64,000 bases of DNA, from the NCBI GenBank assembly GCA_010672585.1, contig JAAHGF010000032.1, positions 1 to 64,000 on the forward strand, in the 5' to 3' direction. Under the pieces are notes generated by a model. That model made no database searches. It had not been told where the DNA came from and saw nothing but the letters and a program-made list of their open reading frames with translations. Of this stretch, positions 46,565-58,199 are shown in pieces (the stretch's first letter is position 1; the number at the start of each line of letters is the position of its first letter). The translations under genes were made by a program, and so were the position numbers. The DNA comes from Okeania sp. SIO1I7. GTDB lineage: Bacteria; Cyanobacteriota; Cyanobacteriia; Cyanobacteriales; Microcoleaceae.

Positions 46565-48091
46565 TTAGGTTTCCTTCCTACGAGTACTTAGGTCTCCCAA
46601 TTTCTGGAATAGACCAAACTCTACTTGTTCCTCTAGGTCTGGGTCAATACCTGCGAATACATCGCGGAACAAAGTCCGACATCCGTGCCAAATATGACCG
46701 AAGAAGAAAAGTAGAGCAAAACAAGCATGGCCATAAGTAAACCAGCCACGAGTGCTAGTCCGGAATACACCATCAGAACCTAAAGTTTCTTGGTCAAACT
46801 CAAAAGGTTCACCTATCTGAGCTTTACGAGCATACTTCTTAACATCTGTAGCTTTAGTAAACGTTTGACCATTAAGTTCACCGCCTAAGAAGCTAACTGT
46901 TACGCCCTTCTCCTCAAAACTATATTTTGATTCTGAACGACGGAAAGGAATATCAGCCTTGACTACACCATCAGCATTGGTCAAGATAACCGGGAAAGTT
47001 TCAAAGAAGTTTGGTAGACGACGCACAAATAATTCCTCGCCATCCTTATCCTTAAATACTGGATGACCAAGCCAACCTTGAGCAAGACCATCACCATTAT
47101 TCATTGGGCCAACACGGAAAAGACCACCTTTGGCAGGGCTATTTCCAACATAGTCGTAGAAAGCTAATTTTTCAGGAATAGTTGACCAAGCTTCTGAAGC
47201 AGTTTTACCTGCTGCTATTTCAGATTGAACGCGACGATCAATTTCTTCCTGGAAGTAACCGTTATCCCATTGATAACGAGTAGGGCCAAATAATTCAATA
47301 GGGGTAGCCGCACTGCCGTACCACATTGTGCCAGCGACAACAAAGGCTGCAAAGAAAACTGCTGCAATACTGCTAGAGAGGACTGTTTCAATGTTACCCA
47401 TCCGTAATGCTCTGTAGAGACGTTCTGGTGGTCTTACGGATAGGTGGAACAAACCAGCAATAATTCCCACAATTCCTGCAGCAATGTGGTGGGCGACAAT
47501 GCCACCAGGATTAAATGGGTTAAATCCTTCCGGTCCCCAGGCCGGGGCTACTGGCTGAATAGAACCCGTTAATCCATAGGGGTCTGATACCCACATTCCG
47601 GGACCAAATACTCCTGTCAAATGGAAGGCTCCAAAGCCAAAACAGAGTAAACCAGATAAGAATAAGTGAATACCAAACATTTTTGGCAGGTCTAGAGCAG
47701 GTTCTCCGGTACGTTGGTCAAAGAAAAGTTCTAAGTCCCAAAAAACCCAGTGCCATACAGCAGCTAGGAACAGCAGACCAGAAAGAATAATATGAGCTGC
47801 TGCTACACCTTCAAAAGACCAAAAGCCAGGGTTAGAAGCTGCTTCTCCAGTAACGCTCCAACCACCCCAAGATTGGGTAACACCTAGACGTGCCATAAAT
47901 GGCATGACGAACATTCCCTGGCGCCACATGGGGTTCAGGACTGGATCGCTAGGATCGAAGATTGCTAGTTCATAAAGGGCCATTGAGCCAGCCCAACCTG
48001 CTACTAGAGCAGTGTGCATTAGATGCACGGATATTAGTCGTCCTGGATCGTTCAGAACAACTGTATGTACTCGATACCAAGGTAGTCCCAT
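46565..48091 (-). CDS. psbB: Photosystem II CP47 chlorophyll-binding protein
   Basis: A 508-aa core antenna protein of PSII in the thylakoid membrane, with six transmembrane helices carrying chlorophyll-ligating His (for example [52 protein letters not shown]). The large lumenal loop between helices V and VI runs about residues 260-440. The N-terminus [20 protein letters not shown] is the canonical one. AAGGAGGAG lies upstream of the ATG as a strong ribosome binding site. Confidence 0.97.
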   Translation of the reverse strand: MGLPWYRVHTVVLNDPGRLISVHLMHTALVAGWAGSMALYELAIFDPSDPVLNPMWRQGMFVMPFMARLGVTQSWGGWSVTGEAASNPGFWSFEGVAAAHIILSGLLFLAAVWHWVFWDLELFFDQRTGEPALDLPKMFGIHLFLSGLLCFGFGAFHLTGVFGPGMWVSDPYGLTGSIQPVAPAWGPEGFNPFNPGGIVAHHIAAGIVGIIAGLFHLSVRPPERLYRALRMGNIETVLSSSIAAVFFAAFVVAGTMWYGSAATPIELFGPTRYQWDNGYFQEEIDRRVQSEIAAGKTASEAWSTIPEKLAFYDYVGNSPAKGGLFRVGPMNNGDGLAQGWLGHPVFKDKDGEELFVRRLPNFFETFPVILTNADGVVKADIPFRRSESKYSFEEKGVTVSFLGGELNGQTFTKATDVKKYARKAQIGEPFEFDQETLGSDGVFRTSTRGWFTYGHACFALLFFFGHIWHGCRTLFRDVFAGIDPDLEEQVEFGLFQKLGDLSTRRKET

Positions 48092-48156
48092 TGACTACAC
48101 TCCTCCTTATTAAGTGATGTCTATTCTGAAAGCTTTTTTCTTTTGTTTGTTATGCC

Positions 48157-48290
48157 CTTGTGTGACATACTCCCACACTAACCATTCGGTATAGTTTAGG
48201 CTTCTCGCTTCGCAGTCCTGCTATTGCATCGGACTCCACGAGCTTTAAGCACGGGATGCCCCACCGCCCTTTTTGCAGATCGAAAAACTA
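48157..48290. mobile_element. GC-rich structured relic, IS200/IS605-type end, upstream of psbB
   Basis: On the minus strand it ends in GTGGGAGTATGTCACAC, the same terminal word as the relic at 42650. It is preceded by GC-rich self-complementary sequence (CTTCGCAGTCCTGC, CACGAGCTTTAAGCACGGGATGCC). A tnpB right end / omega-RNA remnant is the best reading. It lies in the psbB leader region. Confidence 0.4.
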
Positions 48291-48590
48291 CGCGCCTAGC
48301 TCCGCAATCAGATTTTACGCTTACCGCCGATTAATCTCACACCAAATTGAAAATTATGGTGTGAGGCTTCTCAACGGTTTAGCTAAAATTGCACTAATCA
48401 TAGTCCAATTGTCAAGATAGTTAGGGACAATATGGCCTATTTTACCAGATAGGAGCATAAAAGTTAAAACTATTTCAAGAATTGTATAGAGTTTTTAAGT
48501 TAATAGCAAGCAAACATTACAAAAGGAAAAAAGTTGATGATTAATGTTTAGTTATATTGGCTTTTGACTTGAAAATCAAGCCTAATGACT
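48291..48590. other. Spacer, possible psbB promoter region
   Basis: Contains the inverted repeat CTCACACCAAATTG...CAATTATGGTGTGAG-like pair (48338-48365). No gene. Confidence 0.35.
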
Positions 48591-48905
48591 TTAGCTGATT
48601 TGACAGATGGCTGAGGTAGTACAAAGATATTCCAAAACTTTTTCAGAATTAATCAAGCGAGTCAACACCACATTGCCAATATTCTGACTAGAAACAGACT
48701 TTTGAGCTTCAGCAGTGGGATAAATCTCTACCATCAATACTGCTTCTTCGACTCGATGCAGCCACATTCTTTCATTTTTATCCAAAATACAAAGATTCAT
48801 TTTTTCAATATCTGGCGCTCGTCTCCAAGCTGTTTCACTCCAGAGACCGCCGACAGTCCAAATTCTACCTACGGCCCACCCCTCTGATAAGAAGAAGTAT
48901 TTCAC
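48591..48905 (-). CDS. Conserved-looking small protein of unknown function
   Basis: Read from GTG 48905 as (M)KYFFLSEGWAVGRIWTVGG, 104 aa. A longer frame from 48962 adds a hydrophobic leader that looks like translated spacer. It is rich in Trp and contains WSETAWRRAPDIEKMNLCIL and VEEAVLMVEIYPTAE. I recall similar hypothetical proteins in cyanobacteria but no function. Soluble, no motif. It lies upstream of psbB on the same strand. Confidence 0.5.
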   Translation of the reverse strand: MKYFFLSEGWAVGRIWTVGGLWSETAWRRAPDIEKMNLCILDKNERMWLHRVEEAVLMVEIYPTAEAQKSVSSQNIGNVVLTRLINSEKVLEYLCTTSAICQIS

Positions 48906-49066
48906 AGACTTTAAATATAAACTTGAGTAATTTATCAGAAAGTGTATCAAAGATAAGAGCATCTTTATATATATTGAAAAGATAATAGAACTCTTGGTTC
49001 CTACATCGTATATTCAAGTGCAGTGAAGGTAGCCCGCAGTGTTCTAGATTTGATATCGTTAGAAAC

Positions 49067-49168
49067 TTACAGCGGTTTTCATTTCAGTAGACCACAGTAG
49101 GGACGTTGCATGCAACGTCTGGGTTTTGATTATGGAGATGTGGTTCATCAATTTGAAAAGTGCTGTAT
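49067..49168. mobile_element. 107-bp-type MITE, copy 2 (inverted)
   Basis: TTACAGCGGTTTTCATTTCAG at the left, CATCAATTTGAAAAGTGCTGTA at the right and GGGACGTTGCATGCAACGTC in the middle. It is the inverse of the element at 17346-17452 with about 80% identity by eye. Confidence 0.7.
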
Positions 49169-49186
49169 ATCATAAACAGCGATCGC

Positions 49187-49690
49187 CTATCCCAAAACAT
49201 CCATTTTTGCTTCTACGCCCAATCCTGGAACTTCTGGCGCATAAGTTTTACCTCCTTGATTTCGCGCCTTACCCGTAGCTGTATCTACAGTCAACATTTC
49301 ATGGCATAACCAAGTTGCCCGCAAGTGAGTTGCAGGCGTACTCTGAGCCAGGTGTACTGCTCCAGTATCTGCAATCACGCTACCGCCACTTTCCTCAATA
49401 TTCATCCTAATACCTGTTTCCAGGCAAAAGTCTTGAATACGCTTGGCTTTATTTAAACCTCCAACTCGATTAATCTTCAAATTAATAGCGCCACAAGCAC
49501 TGTCAGCTTGAGCGCGGACAACATCCCCATCACGCTGAATACATTCATCTAAAATAATTGGATGATAAGTCAGTTGACGTACTTGTAAACACTCTTCATA
49601 AGTTTCACAAGGCTGTTCAAAATACAAAATTGGTTCTTTTACTGAATTCATTACCCGCAGAGCATCATCTACTAACCAACCTCTATTAAA
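49187..49690 (-). pseudogene. C-terminal fragment of an enolase-superfamily (MLE/mandelate racemase type) gene
   Basis: The open frame 49187-49651 encodes 154 aa with EQPCETYEECLQVRQL, ILDECI, INLKINRVGGLNKAKRIQDF and NIEESGGSVIADTGAVHLAQ, the metal-ligand and C-terminal part of the muconate lactonising subgroup. The same frame extends upstream to NRGWLVDDALRV near 49690 and is then lost. About 200 N-terminal residues, including the capping domain, are missing. Hence a truncated, inactive gene; dehydratase or racemase activity of the parent is not determinable. Confidence 0.75.
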
Positions 49691-49886
49691 CTGGCGAGGT
49701 TGTCATCAATAATGTCACCACTGAAAAATTTAGCTAGTCGATCGCAAATATCGCTCTGAAGTCGCTACCAGTAGCGTTAAGCAAAGAGTATATTCTCTCA
49801 ATTAGAGTTTTTGAATAGCGATTTTAGGATAAATGAATTTGATTGATTAACAAGTCCATATTTATAATATTCCTTTTGTGGTTTAC
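49691..49886. other. Short spacer
   Basis: Contains GATCGCAAATATCGC and AGTCGCTACCAGTAGCG hairpin-like sequence. No gene. Confidence 0.3.
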
Positions 49887-50585
49887 TTAGGATTTTATGC
49901 ACAAAAAAGTTACAAATCCTAGTCTAGCATTGATTATTTCTATTTGAGAAAAACCTGTTTTAGCTAATAACTCTAGATTTTGTTTTACAGATAGAGGAAC
50001 TAATATACCTTCTAATTGTTGTTTCTTGCGTTTAATTTCTTCATTGGTTAACCCTTTGTCTTGTTTAAAAAGTATATATTGATTTTCTATTATTTGGCTT
50101 TGAAGTGTTTTTTCTGTCAGGATAAATAATCCTTTACTAATTAAAGAATCAAAAATACCTTTTAAATATTCTTGTCTTTCTTGAATGAAATGAAGAGTCC
50201 AGTTACAAATAATAGCATTAAAAGTCATATTTTGAACGAATGTTTCTGATTGAAAAAGTCTTGAAGGAAAGTCTTTGTCAACTTTACTCAGATTTTTACC
50301 AGCTACTTTTAACATTTCTTGAGAATAATCTATCCCAAACAAATTTTTGAAACCTTGTTTGTATAAATACAACAATGTATTACCGCTTGCACAGCCCACA
50401 TCTATGATATAGCCATCTTTGGTTACATTATCTTTAAGTATATTAATTGTTAGCTCTATTACTTTCCAGTAATCAGGTATATGTTTTTCCGCTTCATCAG
50501 TAAATCTGTTAGCTATTTCAGCGCCAAAAATCCAGTCTGCTACATCATTAGAATTTTTTTCTGGATCTTCTTTATTTCTGTGCAT
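49887..50585 (-). CDS. SAM-dependent methyltransferase, 3
   Basis: A 232-aa class I methyltransferase: motif I IIDVGCASGNTLLYL, acidic residue in FGIDYSQEMLKVA, and post-II FNAIICNWTLHFIQERQEY. The N-terminal part (VADWIFGAEIANRFTDEAEK) is like that of trans-aconitate/CmoA-like small-molecule methylases. Substrate unknown. It lies upstream of a truncated MLE gene and downstream of a repeat end at 50654. Confidence 0.8.
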   Translation of the reverse strand: MHRNKEDPEKNSNDVADWIFGAEIANRFTDEAEKHIPDYWKVIELTINILKDNVTKDGYIIDVGCASGNTLLYLYKQGFKNLFGIDYSQEMLKVAGKNLSKVDKDFPSRLFQSETFVQNMTFNAIICNWTLHFIQERQEYLKGIFDSLISKGLFILTEKTLQSQIIENQYILFKQDKGLTNEEIKRKKQQLEGILVPLSVKQNLELLAKTGFSQIEIINARLGFVTFLCIKS

Positions 50586-50653
50586 AATAAAAAATATTAA
50601 ACCTATAATTTTCAGGTTATTATACTATTTTTCAATAACGAATGTATAGTTGT

Positions 50654-50690
50654 TTGATATCGTGTCCGCACTTTATCGTTTGTGTAAAGC
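50654..50690. repeat. ATATCATGTCCGG family end, inverted relative to 51970
   Basis: GATATCGTGTCCGCACTTTATCGTTTGTGTAAAG is inverted relative to the right end of the 51446-52008 element (22-bp exact core). The two ends enclose the methyltransferase gene 50740-51444. Confidence 0.7.
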
Positions 50691-50739
50691 CAAAGGTGAA
50701 TATATACCTTTATTCATTAATTGTGTCATAATTGCTGTA

Positions 50740-51444
50740 TTATTTGTAGCTGACTAAAAACTTGCCATCAATAATCTGATATCCTTGCTTAAATCCAGCA
50801 TCAATCAACGCTTGAGTTGTCTGTCGTCTATCAAAAACATAAAAACGGCAAAATTGTTCGTTGAGAATTTCTCCATTAGCTTGAGAAAACACATACCACT
50901 TATCAATATAATTTCCCTCTTTCTTGATTTTCTGCTCATAAAAAATCTCATCTTTGATTTCTTTTTTATAATTGGTATGAGTTCCCTGAATTCCTAATGC
51001 TAATAATCCATCCTCATCTAACTGACTGTGTAACTTTGCCAGCAACTGCTTATTTTTCTCTGGATCGGTTATGTGACTACAAATTCTATACTCTCCATCT
51101 TCTTCCAATATGCAAATAACACCTCCAGTTGAAACTATCGCTTCAAACTTTGCCTCAGTTTTAAATTCTGTAATATCTTCACAAATCAACTTAACATCTG
51201 AATTTGCGAATCTCTTCTTAGCAATTTCCAGCATTCGGGGAGAAAAATCAACGCCAACAATCTTATAGTTTGCCAAAGCAAGCATTTTTTCAGTCAGTAA
51301 TCCAGTTCCTACACCAATATCTAAAACTTTTCTTCTAGCAGCAAGTAAGTTGTACAAGGTATTGCTAAGGGAATCATAGTCAAAGTATCCACTTGTCAAT
51401 AGATTGTCATAATAATTGGCTATCTCAACATACTGATTAATCAT
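50740..51444 (-). CDS. SAM-dependent methyltransferase, 4
   Basis: A 234-aa class I methyltransferase: N-terminal ANYYDNLLTSGYFDYDSLS, motif I VLDIGVGTGLLTEKML, acidic residue in VGVDFSPRMLEIA and a post-II region AIVSTGGVICIL. The gene start abuts the ATATCATCTCCGG end of an interspersed repeat, and the opposite side has an inverted copy. The gene may therefore be cargo of a repeat-bounded unit. Substrate unknown. Confidence 0.8.
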   Translation of the reverse strand: MINQYVEIANYYDNLLTSGYFDYDSLSNTLYNLLAARRKVLDIGVGTGLLTEKMLALANYKIVGVDFSPRMLEIAKKRFANSDVKLICEDITEFKTEAKFEAIVSTGGVICILEEDGEYRICSHITDPEKNKQLLAKLHSQLDEDGLLALGIQGTHTNYKKEIKDEIFYEQKIKKEGNYIDKWYVFSQANGEILNEQFCRFYVFDRRQTTQALIDAGFKQGYQIIDGKFLVSYK

Positions 51445-51445
51445 A

Positions 51446-52008
51446 TCATCTCCGGTAGCATCGGTATTGTAAAGCTAAGGAAGAAAGAAGAAGGAAGAGG
51501 GAAGAAGGCTTTATATAAAATCCGGTTATACAGTTATCGCACTTTCTACTTCCATTCAATACAGACATAAAATGCCAGAATATTCCCAGATAATTCCAAC
51601 TTTCATCCTTTCTTTCTATTGAGTCCTAACTCCTGACTACTGACTCCTCTCATCATACAATAACTAATTATTATTCGGATATTATATTAGTTATCGGCGT
51701 TGCTCAATTGAAGTATGAATGCGCGATTGTTTGGTTCTGGTCAAGCCCCCTAAATCCCCCATTTAACAAAAAGCGCAGCATCCTCTGGCTTCCCCCTTTC
51801 TAAGGGGGACGGGAGGGGGATTTCCAAGGGGGACTTTTAGAGTTTTATTCCCCCCAATTTTGGGGGGTTAGGGGGGCAAAATCATACCCAGAATCAGCAA
51901 CGCCTAGTTATCTAGAACAGAAGACTTAAAAGTCCAAAAAAACTTAAATTTTTTGTAGATATCCACCCTTGAGTTTACACAAACGATAAAGTGCGGGCAT
52001 TATATCAC
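51446..52008. repeat. ATATCATGTCCGG element, long copy with a nested GC palindrome
   Basis: Left ATATCATCTCCGGTAGCATCGGT-TTGTA; right AACTTAAATTTTTTGTAGATATCC and ACAAACGATAAAGTGCGGGCATTATAT. The same left and right segments occur in a compact 128-bp copy at 58553-58680. The present copy holds an inserted CCCCCTAAATCCCCC palindrome (51733-51885) and heptamer-like GACTCCT words. Confidence 0.65.
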
Positions 52009-52032
52009 TTATTTATTCTTATAAATTGAAAA

Positions 52033-52078
52033 TAACCCAATTTAGACACAGTTATCAAAGTCTTAATAAATTGGGTTA
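52033..52078 (-). terminator. Hairpin terminator after the 2OG oxygenase gene
   Basis: TAACCCAATTTA ... TAAATTGGGTTA, a 12-bp stem. On the minus strand it is followed by TTTTCAATTT, 36 bp beyond the stop codon at 52114. Confidence 0.6.
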
Positions 52079-52113
52079 TACGTGAAAATTATTAAATTTT
52101 TATCTATCTCTAA

Positions 52114-53094
52114 TTAAACTAATTCTTTAGCTCTACCTGACCCTTCACCAGTTTCCCAGATCGATAAAAAATTGTTCAACATCACTTCCTTAGAAGGAAT
52201 CGTTTCAGTAGTACCTAAAGGTTGAATTATTGTTTCAATATTTGGAAAAACAAAAATAGGGATAGAAACTCGGTCGTCATCTGGACGATTATGAATTACT
52301 TCGTGAGGAGTGCTGACAAATAAATCCTTTGTCCAAGACTGTAACATATCCCCTAAATTAATGACAAAGGTATCTTCTATACAAGGAACATCAATCCATT
52401 TATCTTTTGTATAAACTCTTAAAGAAGGAGTAGGAAAGTATTCTTGGATTAAGACTGTAAAAATTCCAGTGTCGGTATGTTTTCCTGCTTTGCCAAAACC
52501 AGGCGGATAATAAACCGTCCGATGGATGAATGTTGGATCTATAAAATATTTATCAAACCAATTTGCTTCTAATCCTAAAGCTAAAGCTAATCCCTTTAAT
52601 AATTTAGGAACTACCTTTGTCAGAATTTCATTTTGTAGCTGATAATGAGAACTAGCAAAACCTGGAGCTATACTATCATCAGGTATAACTGTCGGACCTG
52701 TAAATGGTTGCTCTGATAAAGGTCTTTCTATACCTAAATCGAAAATTTCTTTAGGATCTGCTTGTTCTCCATCCAGAAGTTCCCCATACAAAGGAGAGTA
52801 ACCCCTACAATGTTTGGGATAAACTTTTTGGATGTCGTGACGATAGTTTAGTTTGACATCTTCAGGTAGTTTAAAAAACTTCCGCGATGCATCAATAGTT
52901 TGATTGATTATTTCTGAGCCAATTCCATGTTCTTTTATATAAAAAAAACCATGTTCGTAGCAAACATCGTACAATTTTTTGATTTCTTCTGGGCTAGCTT
53001 TTTCTAATTCTGATAAAGAGATAATTGGTAGACTTTCCATAGTATCAATTTGATAGTTCAATTTCCCATCTAACATTTCCGCAATAAAAACCAT
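52114..53094 (-). CDS. 2-oxoglutarate/Fe(II) oxygenase, isopenicillin-N-synthase-like
   Basis: A 326-aa oxygenase. The N-terminal DIOX_N-like part reads LPIISLSELEKASPEEIKKL then YEHGFFYIKEHGI. The C-terminal double-stranded beta-helix supplies HxD in GKHTDTGIFTVL, the distal His in STPHEVIHNRPDDDR, and the 2-oxoglutarate-binding RVS nearby. Full length for the family. Such enzymes hydroxylate, desaturate or cyclise small molecules. With several methyltransferases around it, secondary-metabolite tailoring is conceivable. Confidence 0.85.
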   Translation of the reverse strand: MVFIAEMLDGKLNYQIDTMESLPIISLSELEKASPEEIKKLYDVCYEHGFFYIKEHGIGSEIINQTIDASRKFFKLPEDVKLNYRHDIQKVYPKHCRGYSPLYGELLDGEQADPKEIFDLGIERPLSEQPFTGPTVIPDDSIAPGFASSHYQLQNEILTKVVPKLLKGLALALGLEANWFDKYFIDPTFIHRTVYYPPGFGKAGKHTDTGIFTVLIQEYFPTPSLRVYTKDKWIDVPCIEDTFVINLGDMLQSWTKDLFVSTPHEVIHNRPDDDRVSIPIFVFPNIETIIQPLGTTETIPSKEVMLNNFLSIWETGEGSGRAKELV

Positions 53095-53454
53095 GGAGTT
53101 AGCTAATTTTTGCTTTCCTCATATTGCTAGAAAATAGTTAAGGTTTCGGTAAAACCTAGGGAGTTGATTCTATCAGGTTTTCTGTTTTACTCTTTTGCCC
53201 TATAGGGAAATAACAAGGGCGATCTTAGAAATACTAAGACTAACTCCAAAACAGTACCCGAGCAACACCTTTAATAATCTAATAATCTCCTGTTCATAGA
53301 GATAAGCAGGAGTAGTGGTGCATAACTTTTCAGGGGTGGAAAAATTATCAGAATCAACATCCTAGGTAAAACTGGCTGCACGCGATCGCCAAACCTATAT
53401 CTGGTTAGCTTTTACTAGGTTAGCTTTCACTCTTCGCTCACCGCAGCTTGTCAA
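53095..53454. other. Spacer between oxygenase and methyltransferase genes
   Basis: Contains one GCGATCGC octamer at about 53384 and no gene. The oxygenase promoter is expected in its left half, but no site is clear. Confidence 0.35.
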
Positions 53455-54135
53455 TTAACAAACTGCAAAAGCCCAATAATGCGCCCCTTCTTCAGCAATA
53501 TATGGACCATCTTTAACATGATTGACCAATTTGACTTTACCTTCTTGTTGGTAGCGATCGCAAACTTCTTGGAAATCAGTGCTATCGTAATAGCTCTTGC
53601 GGGTACTTACTACTACCCAACCACCTGGTTTGGTAATGCGGATTAATTCTGATAAAGCAGTTGGAGGTACATGACCTAAAGTAAACACACCACAACAAAC
53701 TGTAGCATCATATTGATTGTCCTCATAAGCTTCATTTGTTTTAGTGAGGTCAATTTCACTTTCCAGAACATTATAAGCACCTGTCGAACGGGCTTTTTCT
53801 ACCATTCCTTCTGACAAGTCAGAGCCATCTACATGATGATAGCCTTTTTGCTTGAGGACAATACCCACTAAACCTGTACCGCACCCTGCATCAAGAATTT
53901 CAATATTTTTATTACTGGCATCTATTGCTTTCAACCCATTATCGCCCTTGAGATTTGCCAATAAATCGGCAATATATTTAGGACCGATATACTCTTCGTT
54001 GGACACGTCGCTATCATAGGCAGCCGCCCATTGATCGTAATATTCTTGTATTTTTTCAGCATCCCCTGATAGAACATGAGCTCCTTTGATGGCATCAAAA
54101 CTTTCGTTGATGTTCGTTTTTACTGATTGATTCAT
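53455..54135 (-). CDS. SAM-dependent methyltransferase, 5
   Basis: A 226-aa class I methyltransferase read from ATG 54135; a TTG at 54150 adds five residues. Motifs: ILDAGCGTGLVGIVLKQKG, GSDLSEGMVEKAR and YDATVCCGVFTLGHVPPTAL. The N-terminal EYYDQWAAAYDSDVS is typical of the Williams-Beuren-like/Methyltransf_25 group. It is upstream of the 2OG oxygenase on the same strand; a joint pathway is inferred from proximity only. Confidence 0.82.
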   Translation of the reverse strand: MNQSVKTNINESFDAIKGAHVLSGDAEKIQEYYDQWAAAYDSDVSNEEYIGPKYIADLLANLKGDNGLKAIDASNKNIEILDAGCGTGLVGIVLKQKGYHHVDGSDLSEGMVEKARSTGAYNVLESEIDLTKTNEAYEDNQYDATVCCGVFTLGHVPPTALSELIRITKPGGWVVVSTRKSYYDSTDFQEVCDRYQQEGKVKLVNHVKDGPYIAEEGAHYWAFAVC

Positions 54136-55002
54136 TTTTTTTGACTCCAAACTGTTTTTGTTTTAATTGATTTTTTTCACGTTAATCTTCTAGCTAATGC
54201 TGTATTAACAAACACTTAGCTAGTAAACTATTTAGGTTTTATCGAACAATCTAGTTTATGCTTAATTGCTCTCCCTAAAAGTATTCCAAACCTTGATCTA
54301 GCTAATCTTTAATTGACCAAAAAAAATCAGGTATTGTCCCTATTAAGGGGATAAAAAAGAAAATTTTGCATCTTCTCGCTTTCCTGTTGCAAGAGGTACT
54401 GAAGCCCGTAGTTTTTCTTTCTAAGGCTAGCGTAATTTTATGTCGAGAGGCTAATTGTTAATGCAGATCCTCCTTCTGAGGGTAACTAAATTGACAGCTT
54501 TTTCTAAAACTGAAATCATTTTTATTATGTATGGTATTTTTGCATTTTTGCTAACATCTAAATGCTTAATTTTGCGAATAATTCTATGATTAGGTTGATA
54601 ACTAGATTCGTTATCGACAGCCCAAATGGTTCAACGATTCAATTATATCACATCTATAATTTAATCCCATGTTTTTTTCTAACTGAAGTCAGCTTTTTTT
54701 TCGATGATGACATCATTCACATATTCTATAAAATGCTATCTAAGAGCTTTTGCTAGCTCTATCAAACCATGCTCTAAATTAAATTTTGGTGATTTTTAAT
54801 GTACAAAGCTGCTACCAAAGGTAGGCTTTAATCAAATTCCACATCAAGTTTAAGGGAAGACTATTGTTTTGAGCATTAGCAGTAATGCCAGTCAATAATT
54901 TAACTATTAGCTAAGTTATACTCCTATACGGGCAAACAAGCAAGTGATGATTTCTCTACATTCTCTAGTTGCTTCTTTTGAAGAATATTCCCGTATTGCT
55001 GC
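54136..55002. other. AT-rich spacer, possible gene debris
   Basis: No intact gene. A minus-strand patch near 54715-54770 reads HGLIELAKALR, which may be debris. The open frame 54562-54756 on the plus strand lacks protein-like features. Confidence 0.35.
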
Positions 55003-55116
55003 TTATTTATATTTGTCATATAGTTTCGCTGGGTCGTCCCCCTCAGGTAGTTTAAATATCATTGGACAGCCTATTGTCCCTGTGCCAATGAATGAAACAT
55101 TTGTTTGATTCTCCAT
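55003..55116 (-). pseudogene. Fragment resembling an NAD-binding dehydrogenase N-terminus
   Basis: ATG 55116 opens MENQTNVSFIGTGTIGCPMI, a GxGxxG dinucleotide-binding start like that of 3-hydroxyisobutyrate dehydrogenases. It switches to unrelated FKLPEGDDPAKLYDKYK and stops after 37 codons. Probably a remnant fused to other sequence. Confidence 0.35.
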
Positions 55117-55312
55117 CAAAAATTTTCCTGATTTAAGGATGTAACAGATTTAACAGTTTCAAGTTTAGTTTAGAAAGTGACTATCGTCAACAGTCAACTT
55201 TTGGCTTTATTGCGAATAAATGGGAAGAAACTCTGGTATTACCCCATTTGAGTTTCTATCCCTGATAGTTTTCTTGTTGTTGCTTAGTTTTTGATGGTAT
55301 TAGACCACTAAC

Positions 55313-56947
<1,635 letters not shown>

Positions 56948-57403
56948 TTAGGCAGATTTGGGATTAAAGCTAATGGCCGATGCCCAACTTTGAAAATCTG
57001 GTGCTACACGAATTAACTTTTTGTGAATTTCATCTGTCACCCATAATACTAATGGAAACTGAAAGTTTTGGAATTTATTTCTGACTAGGTTAGCTGCTAT
57101 TAATAATCTATCTAGAGTATTGACTGATTCTAAACTCTTAACCATTAAAGCTTTTGGAGAAATTGCCCCTAATTTTTGGTTGATACTGGAGTAAAGTGTA
57201 TCAGTAGAGTGGTCTAATGCTAATTCTTGGTATTCTACAGGGTATTCTTGTTGAAGTTTTTCGAGGATCTGTTCTCTTAATTCTGGAGAATTACAACGCA
57301 CTAAAATTAGGGAAAAATCTCCCTCAGACATAGTTAAAGCCCTAGCTAATTTTCTAAGCGATCGCTCGTTATATTCGACTTTACTTTTGCTTATATTAGA
57401 CAT
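56948..57403 (-). CDS. Short protein like the N-terminus of large cyanobacterial TPR/ATPase proteins
   Basis: A 151-aa protein beginning MSNISKSKVEYNERSLRKLA, with FSLILVRCNSPELREQIL, LESVNTLDRLLIAANLVRN and FPLVLWVTDEIHKKLIRVAP. From memory this resembles the N-terminal domain that heads much longer (700+ aa) cyanobacterial TPR proteins. Here it stops after AISFNPKSA with nothing homologous downstream. Either a stand-alone version or a truncated gene. No P-loop is visible. Confidence 0.5.
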   Translation of the reverse strand: MSNISKSKVEYNERSLRKLARALTMSEGDFSLILVRCNSPELREQILEKLQQEYPVEYQELALDHSTDTLYSSINQKLGAISPKALMVKSLESVNTLDRLLIAANLVRNKFQNFQFPLVLWVTDEIHKKLIRVAPDFQSWASAISFNPKSA

Positions 57404-58199
57404 TTTTAGTCTGCCCTTAGTTTTATATTTATTTGATTATTTACATATACCTATAATTGTATTGTAAGAATATTGATTTGTATCTAGGGGTCTGAGTCAG
57501 CATTATGGCGTAAGTAAATTTTGTTCTATATCACTAGGTAATAGTGACTCAGATCAAAGCCAATAATAGTTTTTGTAACATTTTATTCAATACCTAGTTG
57601 TATTTACTGAAAATTGTCAGTAAATGAAGTAAAAATAATACATTAACTATTCAATAAAATCACTAAATATTGTACTCTGGTCAAAATGATGAATTTTAGT
57701 TAAATATTAATGATGATTTATTTTTCCAAAATATACTTTTTTTGACTATAAAAAAATTGATTTAATGGTTTTATGTGTGCTATATTTATTTGTATCAATC
57801 ACTATAAAAAAATATGATATTTTTGCTTCAATTCAAGAAAAAAGAATGTATTGTGAACTATTTTTGATTAAATTATCTCCGATTTCCTTTAGGTAATATA
57901 CTTTTTATAGGGATATAAAAAAGAGAATATTTGTTAGTTTAGCAAGGTAAAAATGGCAAAAAATATTAAACATTAGAGCGACGGGTGAAAAACTACTTTT
58001 TGATCGGCATATTTGGTCTCTGAAAGATTTAACTACTCTTGGATTCAAAGTGTAGAAACTTCATACCAAATGAATATAAAGTTGCAGAGAATAATATCTT
58101 AATCAGAGTTAACTGTAGATCTAGACAGACAAGTTAATAAATTTCACCATTCTGTGGAGTCTCGCATCAAATTGGTATAGTACCTAACATCTAACACTT
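57404..58199. other. AT-rich spacer of ~800 bp, no gene
   Basis: No open frame with protein-like sequence and no RNA structure recognised. Confidence 0.4.
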
